This document shows, in pieces, positions 26,177 to 35,046 of a stretch of 64,000 bases of DNA. The stretch's first letter is position 1. Every line of letters begins with the position of its first letter. The notes beneath the pieces were generated by a model. The model saw nothing but the letters and a program-made list of their open reading frames with translations. It did no database searches and was not told the DNA's origin. This DNA comes from JBCBDX01 sp039822005 (lineage in GTDB: Bacteria; Pseudomonadota; Alphaproteobacteria; Rhizobiales; Rhizobiaceae): positions 124,001 to 188,000 of the forward strand of contig JBCBMZ010000001.1 in NCBI GenBank assembly GCA_039822005.1, given 5' to 3'. A program made the position numbers and the translations under genes.

Positions 26177-26725
26177 TCAATGAATGGCATATTTCAAAAG
26201 AGCGAGTGCGAACCCGATGGCGCCGGCAAAAAGCGCCCCGCCAACGGGCAGCCACCAGCTGTGCCTGATCACCCAACCGACCCGTGCGCCGAGCGCGATA
26301 AGGATGATCACGCAGAATATCTGGCTCGCTGTCGTCGCTGTCTCTGAGCTCAGCCACCCCAGTCCCGCGGCAAAGAACAATGCAGTCGGCACATTGGCGA
26401 CTAGCAGGGTTGAGTGGCTGTGTGACCAGGCGGCCCCGAAGGCCTTGACTGTCAGAATGCGCTCGCCCGTCTCCATCGAATGCGACAACACCTCGGCGAA
26501 GATTTTGGCCAGTGTCACCGCCAGCACCGAACCGAACAGGACGAGGGCGGCTGCGAACGGGCCATCGTGGACCTCGTCCATGGCCATCAATAGGCTTAGC
26601 ACAAGGATCGAGCCGTAGATCAGGCCAAAAGAGGCCCGGTGCACCGGACCCCAGGCAAAATGCGGGTGGAGCCCGTGGTGCGAATGCGCTACGGGCTCCT
26701 CATGCTGCCGGCTGGCGTCAGACAT
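26177..26725 (-). CDS. Uncharacterised multi-helix membrane protein
   Basis: 182 residues with a histidine-rich N-terminus (HSHHGLHPHFAWGPVH) and about five membrane helices. I do not recognise the family. Its start overlaps the end of the second DJ-1-like gene by 8 bp, so it is translated in the same operon, between the two DJ-1 paralogues. The His cluster could bind metal, but that is only a suggestion. Confidence 0.75.
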   Translation of the reverse strand: MSDASRQHEEPVAHSHHGLHPHFAWGPVHRASFGLIYGSILVLSLLMAMDEVHDGPFAAALVLFGSVLAVTLAKIFAEVLSHSMETGERILTVKAFGAAWSHSHSTLLVANVPTALFFAAGLGWLSSETATTASQIFCVIILIALGARVGWVIRHSWWLPVGGALFAGAIGFALALLKYAIH

Positions 26726-27551
26726 TTCGCTGGGTTGCCATTTTCTCGAGGATGCGGTGCGCCGTCTCGTAGCCGCTGTTCTGGTTCTGGCCAGTGATCA
26801 GGTTGCCGTCAATGGTGGTATGCGTCGCGAACGGATCACGGAACGCATGCTGGCATTCATAGATCGCGCCCAGTTTGCGCAACTCTTCTTCGGGGTGCTT
26901 TGGCGTGACCGCGATTCCGAAGGTGTTGATCTGGCCATTCGTCACACCAGTGACGCGGCGGCCCTTGACCAATGGTTCACCGTCAATTCCCTTGGCGCCG
27001 CAAAGTCCGAGCGCGCCGTGGCAAACGGAACCGAGAATCTTGCCAGCGGCATTTGCGCGGGTGACAAATTCGTTAAGATCTTCGCTTTGCATCAGATCAT
27101 AGGCCGCGCCCCAGCCGCCAGCCATGAAGATCACGTCATAGTCGTTTGGATCGAGATCCGGAATCGCCTTCGAGTTTTTAAGGTCATGCATTGCCTTTTT
27201 GTCGGCCATGAAACGCTTGTCGTCATCACAGGCCAGCGGCCAGGACCAGGAGCCGGGCTGAATCGGAATCTCGCCGCCCTTGGGAGAAGCCATATCCACT
27301 TCCATGCCCGCATTGATGAACGCATAGTAGGGCACCGTGAATTCCGAACCAAAGGCGCCGGTGTCGCGGTTAAGGGGATCGAGCCGACCGTGATTAGTGC
27401 AGATCATGAGCGCCCGACGGCCCTTCATGTCAAAATCGGGGATCGTGTAGTGCCGATGAATGCCCAGAAGGCTCAGGAACGCGGGCAAGTAGAGATAGAT
27501 GAGTACGGCCAAGGCAGCCAGTACAACGAGGGTGATGATGATCCAGTTCAT
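26718..27551 (-). CDS. Membrane-anchored DJ-1/PfpI-family protein B
   Basis: 277 residues, paralogue of protein A with the same layout: N-terminal helix (about 3-24), HYTIPDFDMKGRRALMICTNHG, acid motif FGSEFTVPYYAF, GGWGAAYDL, nucleophile elbow GSVCHGALGL and a shared C-terminus NLITGQNQNSGYETAHRILE. Tandem retention of two anchored copies around a membrane protein suggests a hetero-oligomer or divided roles. The catalytic Cys and its neighbouring His are kept in both. The gene lies 69 bp downstream of the arylsulfatase. Confidence 0.88.
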   Translation of the reverse strand: MNWIIITLVVLAALAVLIYLYLPAFLSLLGIHRHYTIPDFDMKGRRALMICTNHGRLDPLNRDTGAFGSEFTVPYYAFINAGMEVDMASPKGGEIPIQPGSWSWPLACDDDKRFMADKKAMHDLKNSKAIPDLDPNDYDVIFMAGGWGAAYDLMQSEDLNEFVTRANAAGKILGSVCHGALGLCGAKGIDGEPLVKGRRVTGVTNGQINTFGIAVTPKHPEEELRKLGAIYECQHAFRDPFATHTTIDGNLITGQNQNSGYETAHRILEKMATQRNV

Positions 27552-27620
27552 GACAGGTCTCCGAAGATGGATGTTTGGTTTGTGCGCCCCGGTGCCGGAG
27601 CGTTGTCTACAAAGCGTAGG

Positions 27621-29396
27621 TTAGGTGGCTGGACGATGGACAACCATCCGGACGAGGCGGAAGAGAGCATAGAGGCCGCCGAGCAGCACCAACACGAAAC
27701 CGGCCAGATACGGCCAATATTTGCCGATGGCCCGGTCCAAAAGGTTCGAGAACAGCTGCGCCTCGGCATAGTCCTCGGGTTCGAGGTCGAGAACGCCGTT
27801 CTCAGTGGCATAAGCCTCATACTCGGCGCGCATCTCGGCGAAGAGGTCCGGGTTTTCGCCCGACAGATCCGTGGTTTCACCGGGATCAACCGACAGGTCG
27901 AAAAGTCGCCATGTGAAATCTCCACGCGGTAGCGCAGTGCGGACGAGCTTCCAATTGCCGCGATAAAGTGAGGCATTCCCGCTCACCTCGCCGCCGAAGC
28001 TTTCGTCCGGGCCGCGAGTTGCAGTTGCTTGACCTGCCAGCACGGGCAGGATGCTTTTTCCATAAAGCGCATTTGCATCATAGGGAACGCCCGCTGCGTC
28101 AAGTAAGGTCGGCATCAGGTCGGAAACGTGCACGGGGGCGTCCTGGACCCCGCGTGCTTCCACGCCTGGCCCTGCGATCATAAGTGGAACGCGAAGGCCG
28201 CCTTCGCTTGAATAGAATTTGTAGAGGTTGAACGGCGATGCCTCGACAGACGCCCATTCCGGTCCGATCGCCGTCAAGCTGCCGGGCAGGCCAAAGTTTT
28301 CCGGTGAGGTGTCATAGCCTTCGAGAAGATGAATGCCGCCCAGCAACGCGTCGAACAACGGGTTTTCGAGCGATGTGACACCCGGTTCAGCGCCATTGTC
28401 TGAGGTGACCACGACAATGGTATTGTCCAGCTTCCCCGTCGCCTCGAGATGGTCAAGAAGCCTGCCGATATGGAAGTCCGCAGCTTCCTTCATACCGGCA
28501 TTGACCTGCATGGCGCGGGCTTCAACAGCCTTCTCTTCAGGCGCAAGATCATCCCAGGCGCGGTGGTCATCGTGCACCGGCGCCAGTTCCGCGCTTGCCG
28601 GTACAAGCCCAAGCTCGATCGCCCGCTCCTTGCGCTGTTCGCGCATCACGTCCCAGCCGGCATCGAAAACGCCGTCATAGCGGTCGATGAACTCGGCTGG
28701 CGCTTGCACCGGGATATGTACTGCCTGAAGCGACAGGAAGCCGAAGAACGGCTGAGCCGCATCGCCTTCGTCGATGTAGCGGATCATCTGATCAACGAGG
28801 TTGCGGGACGAATAGAAATCCTCGGGCAACCGGACCGGTTCGCCGTCCTCGTACCACGACACCTCCGGGTAGCCTGGCAGGTAATGGGAATGGTCATAAT
28901 TGCTGCCGCCAGTGGAATCCATGACATAAGAGCGGTCAAAACCAAAACGGTTCGGCAGGTTCTTGCCCTTGGCACCGATGCCCCACTTTCCGGAAACATA
29001 AGTCTGGTATCCAGTGCTCGATAGCAGCGATGCAATTGTCGCCTGATCGTCGTCCCAGACCATGGTATAGCCGGGCAATTCGCTCTGCTCAGGCGTTACG
29101 GTCTCCACCAGTGTGCCCATGCCCGTCTGGTGATTATCCAGGCCCGTCATCAGCATGGCGCGGCTTGGCCCGCAGAAAGGAGAGGAATAGTACCGCGAGA
29201 AAAGTGTGCCCGACTGCGCCAGCGCGTCGATGTTCGGCGTGTTCGCGTCCGCTCCATAGGCACCAAAGCCGGTGAAGCCGACATCGTCGAAGAGCACCAC
29301 GAGGATGTTGGGGGGCGCGTCTTGCGCACCTGCAGGCAGGGCTGTCATTGCGGTAAGTGTCAGCGTACCGAGCACGGTGAAAGTGGATCTAATCAT
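27621..29396 (-). CDS. Exported arylsulfatase with C-terminal membrane anchor
   Basis: Type I sulfatase of 591 residues that hydrolyses sulfate esters. It has an N-terminal signal peptide (to about residue 24, AGAQ), metal-binding Asp-Asp at 37-38 (VLFDDVGF) and the formylglycine motif CGPSR at 75-79, so it needs an FGE, which is encoded in the same cluster. Other conserved sites are SGKWGIG and SDNGAEPG. A hydrophobic helix near the C-terminus (PYLAGFVLVLLGGLYALF) with a basic tail suggests it stays tethered on the periplasmic face. The substrate is not deducible. A frameshifted relative lies at 49.4 kb. Confidence 0.94.
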   Translation of the reverse strand: MIRSTFTVLGTLTLTAMTALPAGAQDAPPNILVVLFDDVGFTGFGAYGADANTPNIDALAQSGTLFSRYYSSPFCGPSRAMLMTGLDNHQTGMGTLVETVTPEQSELPGYTMVWDDDQATIASLLSSTGYQTYVSGKWGIGAKGKNLPNRFGFDRSYVMDSTGGSNYDHSHYLPGYPEVSWYEDGEPVRLPEDFYSSRNLVDQMIRYIDEGDAAQPFFGFLSLQAVHIPVQAPAEFIDRYDGVFDAGWDVMREQRKERAIELGLVPASAELAPVHDDHRAWDDLAPEEKAVEARAMQVNAGMKEAADFHIGRLLDHLEATGKLDNTIVVVTSDNGAEPGVTSLENPLFDALLGGIHLLEGYDTSPENFGLPGSLTAIGPEWASVEASPFNLYKFYSSEGGLRVPLMIAGPGVEARGVQDAPVHVSDLMPTLLDAAGVPYDANALYGKSILPVLAGQATATRGPDESFGGEVSGNASLYRGNWKLVRTALPRGDFTWRLFDLSVDPGETTDLSGENPDLFAEMRAEYEAYATENGVLDLEPEDYAEAQLFSNLLDRAIGKYWPYLAGFVLVLLGGLYALFRLVRMVVHRPAT

Positions 29397-29444
29397 GTTA
29401 CAGGCCTTCTGCTTAACGCGAAAAAATGGGGGTATGGCAGCGCA

Positions 29445-30395
29445 TCACTGTTGCGTTTGATCGACCGCGACCGAGGTCGCAGGGTTCAAATCGTCATTCG
29501 GATCGGTGAAAACGCCCTCGGGAAATGATACCGAGACGGCCGTGTCAGACGTGTCCAGACACAGCAGATGGTTATTGTCGCCATCCCCCAGGTCAGCCAG
29601 AGCGGCTGGGGTGATTTCCCGCTCGATCCCGTCTGCGGCGCGCACGGTCACACGGTAAAGATCGCGCTCTAGATCGCCCGGCTCGTCGCCGTTTTCCAGT
29701 GTGACTCCACCGGCCCATACTACGCGGACCGCTTGCTCAATGCCCTGTGTCGGGCAGTCGTCGCCGTCAGTTCGGCGCTGGCCAAGACCGAGGTCTTGCG
29801 CTGTCGGATCCATGACCTCGGCCATCACAAGGCTCGGACCGGGAGCCAAGGGCGTAACGTCGATCTGCGCTCCCCGGAAATCCATCATGCCGTCGATCGA
29901 GTGAAGATGCCCGACAATTTCGACTGACACCGGTGGATCGGTTTCGGCTTCGCCGAATTCTCCCACCAGCAACACGGTACGCAACTCGCTAGCATCGGTT
30001 GCAGGCAGGAGCGTGACGCAGTGCATTTGCCCCTTTGCGCCGGACGCCTTGGTGACTTGGAAGTCGCCGGCCTGCATTGTCGTGTAGTCGATCTCGGTTG
30101 AAAAGATCACGGGCATCCCGTCCTTGCCGGGAGCTCCCCGGCAGATCAGCCGGGACAGTAACGGCAGGGCGTTATCGAGACCAAAGAATGCTGACAGTAG
30201 CTCGGCGGATTGACCGCTGCTCTCGCGCGGGAGGCTTGAATCTACAGTCGTATCGGTCAGATCGAGGCTGGTGACCTCGGCCAAGCTCGGAGCTGCGCCC
30301 AGCATCAGGCATGATAGCACTGTGAACAGCTGCCGGCAGTATTTAGCGCCGCTGAGGCCTTCGGTCTGGACATCAATTTGGGAAATGTGTGGCAT
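29445..30395 (-). CDS. Uncharacterised exported protein of the sulfatase cluster
   Basis: 316 residues. A hydrophobic segment at about 22-38 ending in SLAE looks like a signal peptide with a long leader, so the true start may be internal. The mature part is acidic and has paired cysteines (LLSRLICRG, GQMHCVTL, GDDCPTQG, HLLCLDTS). No family is recognised. It is 48 bp upstream of the sulfatase on the same strand and probably begins the operon. Confidence 0.7.
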   Translation of the reverse strand: MPHISQIDVQTEGLSGAKYCRQLFTVLSCLMLGAAPSLAEVTSLDLTDTTVDSSLPRESSGQSAELLSAFFGLDNALPLLSRLICRGAPGKDGMPVIFSTEIDYTTMQAGDFQVTKASGAKGQMHCVTLLPATDASELRTVLLVGEFGEAETDPPVSVEIVGHLHSIDGMMDFRGAQIDVTPLAPGPSLVMAEVMDPTAQDLGLGQRRTDGDDCPTQGIEQAVRVVWAGGVTLENGDEPGDLERDLYRVTVRAADGIEREITPAALADLGDGDNNHLLCLDTSDTAVSVSFPEGVFTDPNDDLNPATSVAVDQTQQ

Positions 30396-30512
30396 GAGCC
30401 CCCCTGTGCATCGTAAGTGTGCGAGCTGTGTATGTCATTTATTTGTGCAAAATATATCGTGAGGAATGTGTCCCTCGACCGCAGGTCAGGATCACCTGAG
30501 GCCAAAGGACAT

Positions 30513-31592
30513 TCATTTTCGGCCAGTGTCGTTCTGCGCCAGCGTTTGGTCGCGGAATGCTCTCGGTGTGAGACCAGTCCAGCGCTTGAAACTGCGGGCG
30601 AAGTTCGACGAAGACTCAAACCCGAGCGCGCCAGCAATGGCTTTGATGGGTTGTGTGCTGCCGGACAGGAGGGCGCGTGCGCGGGTCTCGCGGAACTGAT
30701 CCACCAGTTTTCGATACGAAGTGCCCGACCGCTCCAGTTGACGGCGTAAACCGCGCTCGGAATATCCCAACTCTGTCGCAACATCCGAAAGCGACATCGT
30801 CAGGGACGCCGAGCCGTCAAGAACGGCCATAACCTTAGTGACCGGTGTCGTCTCAAACGCCATTTCCGCCGCGAATTGTTCGCAAAGCCACAAGAGCCGC
30901 ACATGATTGATCGGATCGGAACCGGGGAGTGGCCGGCTCAACAAGGCCGCGGGAAAAACGATCTGGTTTTCAGCGGAACCAAAGCGGATAGGAAATCCAA
31001 TCTTGGGTTCGAGGGCGGGCCAGTTCTCCGGTTGGCTGACAGTCATCTCAGCACGGGTGGCGGCCTCGTCAGCCTGCAGCATCCCCTTCAGCAAACCATT
31101 AATGGCGATGATGGCGCTGCTGAATCCGAAATACTCAATGTCTTCGAAGGGAAACTTGGATCGCAGGCGGATGGCTGCTTCCCCGGCTTGCAAACTGGCG
31201 TGTTTTTCCGCCAAGCGGAGTTCAAACGCCGGGAAGTTCAGGAAGAAGAACCTCTTCATGACGTCGAGCCCGTCCTCAAACCGTTCTGCATTCATTGCGG
31301 CGTATGCAGGAAGCCCGATATAAGTGGGTTGGAACTTGAGAGCCAGCACGACGCCAAGATCCGCATTCCCGGTTCGTTCGATGGCATTCAGAAAAAGGCG
31401 CCGCAGCGGCTTAAAACCACATCGGAAATGCGGATCGCTCAAATGGGTTTCATCGAGCCCTGTTTCAGCGAGCAATGTGTCAGCCGGATAGCCTTCTTCG
31501 CGGAGCTTACGGTAGATGAAGCCCGGATAATTCATCGGCAAGGCCGGATCGTCCGGCGTAAAGGTACTAAGCGCCATATATATTTGTTCCAT
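30513..31592 (-). CDS. AraC-family regulator with arabinose-binding-like sensor domain
   Basis: 359 residues. The N-terminal two-thirds match the arabinose-binding-like domain common in OruR/ArgR-type AraC regulators. The C-terminal region (about 250-345) has two helix-turn-helix units: LSDVATELGYSERGLRRQLERSGTSY is split across the first, and IKAIAGALGFESSSNFARSF is the second. It is upstream of the sulfatase cluster on the same strand and is the natural candidate for its control; the inducer is unknown. A short relic of a similar protein lies beside the sulfatase relic at 47.7 kb. Confidence 0.9.
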   Translation of the reverse strand: MEQIYMALSTFTPDDPALPMNYPGFIYRKLREEGYPADTLLAETGLDETHLSDPHFRCGFKPLRRLFLNAIERTGNADLGVVLALKFQPTYIGLPAYAAMNAERFEDGLDVMKRFFFLNFPAFELRLAEKHASLQAGEAAIRLRSKFPFEDIEYFGFSSAIIAINGLLKGMLQADEAATRAEMTVSQPENWPALEPKIGFPIRFGSAENQIVFPAALLSRPLPGSDPINHVRLLWLCEQFAAEMAFETTPVTKVMAVLDGSASLTMSLSDVATELGYSERGLRRQLERSGTSYRKLVDQFRETRARALLSGSTQPIKAIAGALGFESSSNFARSFKRWTGLTPRAFRDQTLAQNDTGRK

Positions 31593-32424
31593 TTTTGTTA
31601 CATGAATTGTGGCTCAAATTGAGGCTTGGGGCAACGGTAAGACACATCCACTTTGCCTGGCCTGCGGTCCTTGATCGTTTTCACTTCAAGGTTCACTTCG
31701 TCCCGCAGAGGAGGGAGCTCAAACATCGCCAGGTTTTGCGAACACGGCGAATGTCGGGAAAGCGGGCTGCGACCTCAGCATTAAAGCGGGATTGCCAACG
31801 TCCCGAAAGGACCGACTTCAGGTTGGCCCATTTGCCTTCAGATTTCGACCCCTTCAGTGATCGTAGGCGCGTCTTCCAGATCAACGCCGAGATAACGTAC
31901 GGTGCTTTCCATCTTGGTTTAACCAAGCACCAACTGGACGCCATGACCATGAGAAGGTTTGAAACAGACATAGTGGTTCCTCCCAACCAACCCCTCCACA
32001 CCGCACCACTCGAGGTATTCGAGTAGCCGGTCATACCTCATGGTTTACAGCGCTGCATCGGCAGCTGTTATCCCCTGCGAGACGACGCAGTCTTTTCGGG
32101 GGGGCTTGGCGTTTTCGGCCCAATACCGACATTTATCGTGCTTTTGCGTAACCGGGTAGTGTGTATCGAACCGAATGCCGCTCGCGCGTGTAGTTTTAGA
32201 AGTCGGACACCGTCATGACAAGCGGAGAGCAGTCCATAAGTGAGTCGTTGTAGGTTGAACGACACGTCGCAGACAATGTTCGCGAAAAGGTTCAGACAGT
32301 GACATTCTCCCGCCCTCAAAAAAATGCCCACTTCGCCGACAAAGTTGGATGAAGTTGGTTGGAGCGACCTAAATTCGAAAGGTGGATGAAACCCATAGTG
32401 CGTATGGCGACGGCGCTGATGTTT
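31593..32424. other. Non-coding debris between AraC and the two-component system
   Basis: About 830 bp without an intact gene. It holds the integrase relic described separately. Open frames on both strands in this stretch lack recognisable domains and look like decayed sequence. Confidence 0.5.
31838..31980 (-). pseudogene. Tyrosine integrase C-terminal relic
   Basis: Reading the minus strand, GVQLVLG, a stop, then TKMESTVRYLGVDLED and a short tail ending VEI-stop match the C-terminal end of phage-type tyrosine recombinases (usual form LLGHTKMESTVRYLG). The Tyr of RYLG is the nucleophile position. The position of the catalytic His (LGHT) is occupied by TAA, and sequence upstream is unrelated, so this is a dead fragment. 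Confidence 0.65.
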
Positions 32425-33786
32425 TCAATCGTGCGCACACATAGAAGGCGTAAACCTCGGCAATGTTACGGCGATGCGTGCACCGCCTATCGGTGCATCA
32501 CCGATCGAGATCGTGCCATTGTTTGCCGTCACTAAGGCTAGCACGATTGCTAGGCCAAGCCCTGCGCCTCCAGTTTCACGCGACCGCGAAACTTCCAGCC
32601 GGGAAAACGGTTGCATTACCTCATAGCGTTTTGCCGACGGGATCCCTGGACCGTCGTCGTCTATGCACAGTTCAAAGTTACCGCCGTCCGCTCTAAGAGC
32701 GACATGCGCCGATTTGCCGTATCGCAGCGCATTGTCGAGGAGATTGAAAAGAACTCGTCGCAAAGCCATCCGGTCCCCTAGAATGTCAAAGCCCGCCATC
32801 GAGGGCGCGATGGTGAGATCGACATCTAGACCAGATGCCCGTCGGTCTTCTACTTCGCTTTGAACCAATTCGGCGAGATCGATCAATTCCAGTTCGAGAT
32901 TGCCAGCTTCGCTGCGCGTTGCGAGTAACGCGCCGTCCATTAATGACACCAGATCGGCAATTTCGGTTTCGGCCTGTCGGCGTTCCTCCGGATCAGGCAG
33001 TTTCTCGATGTGCAAGCGAAGCCGTGTAGCAAAGGTTCGAACATCATGCTGTATGCCGCCGATCATTGCTGATCGGGCTTTGAGGTAAGACGTGACTTGT
33101 CCTTGCTGCCTTCGGAAGACGTCAATGAGCTGTCGCACCTCTGCGGTTCCAGCTCGGATTTCCGGCAAGGTGGCATGTGGATCGGCCGGGTCGACTTTCT
33201 CTACCGCGCGTGCCAACCGCAGAACGGGTCGAAATTCGCGGTTGAGAAGCAGCAATGCCACCAAGGCAATCAGGACACCCAGAAATGCTGTTGGAAAGCC
33301 AAGCGGCACGCCTTCGCTTGAAAACAGCGCGACACTTTCGCTTGCGATGATCAGCACCCCTCCACCCGAAAGGCCGACCCGAAACTCTACCGCTGTAAGT
33401 GTTTGTGCGAACCCTCTGTTGAAGAGTGCGCGCGGAACAGCGTAGGCCGCGAATTCCCGGTCACCTAACATGGCTCTATAGGTGGCTGATCGCCCTTCGT
33501 CTTCTGGCCAAAGGAGATCAAGATCGGTGGCAACCTCAGCATCAGGCGCGACACGAGCTGACAGTTGCGCTGACTGCAATGCCTCAAATCCGCGCCTGCG
33601 TTCCTCTGGGGATGCGATCTCTGCCAGCCGGACAATGGCTGCGAGTTGGCTTGGCTGCGGCAGACCAGTCATTTCATCTGTACCGCGCACGGCATAATAA
33701 AGCGCGATAGGAATGGAGAGGACAGCGAGCAGGCCGACCACGAAAATGACACCGACCCGCCAACGAATGAACGGGAAGGGCCTCAC
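32425..33786 (-). CDS. Sensor histidine kinase of the RND-linked two-component system
   Basis: 453 residues: membrane helix about 12-32, a periplasmic region of about 130 residues, second helix about 166-182, HAMP-like linker, phosphoacceptor GGIQHDVRTFATRLRLH (His about 247), N box NLLDNALRYG, G1 DDDGPGIP and G2 GGAGLGLAI. The HDVRT H-box, with Val-Arg in place of the common Leu-Arg/Lys, resembles the QseC/EnvZ-type variants. Its start overlaps the stop of the response regulator by 4 bp. The genes across the divergent promoter encode secreted proteins and an efflux pump, which suggests an envelope or toxic-compound signal. Confidence 0.92.
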   Translation of the reverse strand: MRPFPFIRWRVGVIFVVGLLAVLSIPIALYYAVRGTDEMTGLPQPSQLAAIVRLAEIASPEERRRGFEALQSAQLSARVAPDAEVATDLDLLWPEDEGRSATYRAMLGDREFAAYAVPRALFNRGFAQTLTAVEFRVGLSGGGVLIIASESVALFSSEGVPLGFPTAFLGVLIALVALLLLNREFRPVLRLARAVEKVDPADPHATLPEIRAGTAEVRQLIDVFRRQQGQVTSYLKARSAMIGGIQHDVRTFATRLRLHIEKLPDPEERRQAETEIADLVSLMDGALLATRSEAGNLELELIDLAELVQSEVEDRRASGLDVDLTIAPSMAGFDILGDRMALRRVLFNLLDNALRYGKSAHVALRADGGNFELCIDDDGPGIPSAKRYEVMQPFSRLEVSRSRETGGAGLGLAIVLALVTANNGTISIGDAPIGGARIAVTLPRFTPSMCAHD

Positions 33787-34514
33787 GACACCACTTTCAC
33801 AGGCGTTGTCAGAAGGTAGCCAACGTTGCGTACTGTGCTGATCAGGTCTTGATCAGCACCATGAGCTGTCAGTTTTCGCCTCAGTCGAGAGACCAGCATA
33901 TCGACGGTTCGGTCGAACGGCTCGGCACCACGACCACGCAAAGCATCGAGGATTTGGTCGCGAGACAAGACGCGGCGCGGCCGATGGACAAAACAAGATA
34001 GGAGATCGAACTCTCCGCTGGTCAGCGCGATGCGTTTCTCGTCCGTCACAAAGAGTTGGCGCGCGTCCACGTCGATGACGAAACGATCAAACGCGAACCT
34101 TTTGTTTGTGTTCTCAGCTTTCGGCACTGATGTTCGCCTCAGCACCGCGCGAATGCGGGCAAGTAATTCGCGCGGGGCAAAGGGTTTAGTCACGTAGTCG
34201 TCCGCTCCCATCTCGAGACCGAGTATGCGGTCGATCTCATCGTTCTTGGCGGTCAGCATAATGATAGGAGGCGCGCCATCCCGCGACAGGCGGCGACAGA
34301 TGGAGACGCCATCTTCTCCCGGAAGCATCAGGTCGAGGATGATCAGGTCAGGATGGAAGTGGGCAAGTTTTGCATCCATTTCGCTGACCTCCGACGCGGT
34401 CTCGAGCGCGAAGCCTTCCTTCACTAAGAAGTCGCCGAGCAGGTCGCGGATTCCAGGATCGTCGTCTACGAGCAGTAGGAGCGGCTGAAAAACTGTCATG
34501 ACGACAATATTCAT
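33783..34514 (-). CDS. OmpR-family response regulator
   Basis: Receiver with LLVDDDPGIRDLL, phosphoacceptor Asp at about residue 61 (ILDLMLPGEDG), TAKND and TKPF, then a winged-helix domain ending TVRNVGYLL. The ATG at 34514 was used; an ATG five codons downstream (MTVFQPLLLLVDDD) fits the family equally well, and neither has a clear ribosome-binding site. It is divergent from the repeat-protein/efflux genes, and the shared intergenic region contains regularly spaced hexamers likely to be its binding site. Confidence 0.92.
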   Translation of the reverse strand: MNIVVMTVFQPLLLLVDDDPGIRDLLGDFLVKEGFALETASEVSEMDAKLAHFHPDLIILDLMLPGEDGVSICRRLSRDGAPPIIMLTAKNDEIDRILGLEMGADDYVTKPFAPRELLARIRAVLRRTSVPKAENTNKRFAFDRFVIDVDARQLFVTDEKRIALTSGEFDLLSCFVHRPRRVLSRDQILDALRGRGAEPFDRTVDMLVSRLRRKLTAHGADQDLISTVRNVGYLLTTPVKVVS

Positions 34515-34549
34515 CGACACGCACGAAACGGCAAGCCGAGGCTTTGATC

Positions 34550-34616
34550 GTTACACACTGTTACGCGTGGGTGACAAACTGAGACACATGGTTTCGTGCC
34601 GTCGATATCGGTGACA
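34550..34616. promoter_or_regulatory. Tandem hexamer array, likely response-regulator binding site
   Basis: GTTACA (34550), GTTACG (34560), GTGACA (34571) and GAGACA (34581) start 10, 11 and 10 bp apart, and another GTGACA is at 34611, three helical turns further. One-turn-spaced direct repeats are how OmpR-family regulators usually bind. The array lies between the response regulator and the first secreted-protein gene. Confidence 0.6.
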
Positions 34617-34690
34617 CCTGGACTTGTTATCCCGTTTTTCACAATCGCCTGCGACCGGAAAACACGATCTACCGAAGAAAGGAAATCAGC

Positions 34691-35023
34691 ATGAAACGTA
34701 CTATCGTCGCTGCCGCTGTTATGAGCGGTCTGACGTTGGGCACCGCCGCCACCGCGCATCCAGGTGGCCCGGGTCATCGGCATGTCGCGGTTGTCCCGGC
34801 GCCGCATCTCTTTGTACGGCCCGCCCCGGGCGTCGTTCGACCCGCCTTTGCTTACTGCGCCACTTACGGATGTTCGGGCGCGGTGACCACAACCGGGCCG
34901 CACGGCAACACCGTCACCAGATCGGGCAACGCATCCTGTACCGATGGGACGTGCACGCGTTCAAGCACTGTAACTGGCCCGAACGGTAGAACCGCCACCT
35001 TTGATCGGTCGATATCTCGCTGA
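34691..35023 (+). CDS. Small secreted protein with GPxGxT repeats
   Basis: 110 residues with a signal peptide (to about residue 22, ATAHP), a His/Pro-rich segment, then two related units: TTTGPHGNTVTRSG and STVTGPNGRTATFDR, separated by Cys-containing CTDGTC. An AGGAAA site precedes the ATG. The family is unknown, but the same repeat type appears in the SH3 protein at 58.9 kb. As first gene across from the two-component system it is likely a regulon member and may begin the efflux operon. Confidence 0.8.
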   Translation: MKRTIVAAAVMSGLTLGTAATAHPGGPGHRHVAVVPAPHLFVRPAPGVVRPAFAYCATYGCSGAVTTTGPHGNTVTRSGNASCTDGTCTRSSTVTGPNGRTATFDRSISR

Positions 35024-35046
35024 TCTAATTCCCAAGGAGAAACACA

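Noticed and set aside
31595..32026. 143-codon plus-strand frame
   Set aside because: It runs antisense to the integrase relic and has no domain, signal or ribosome-binding site.
32068..32331. 87-codon minus-strand frame
   Set aside because: Composition and content look like decayed sequence and there is no recognisable family.
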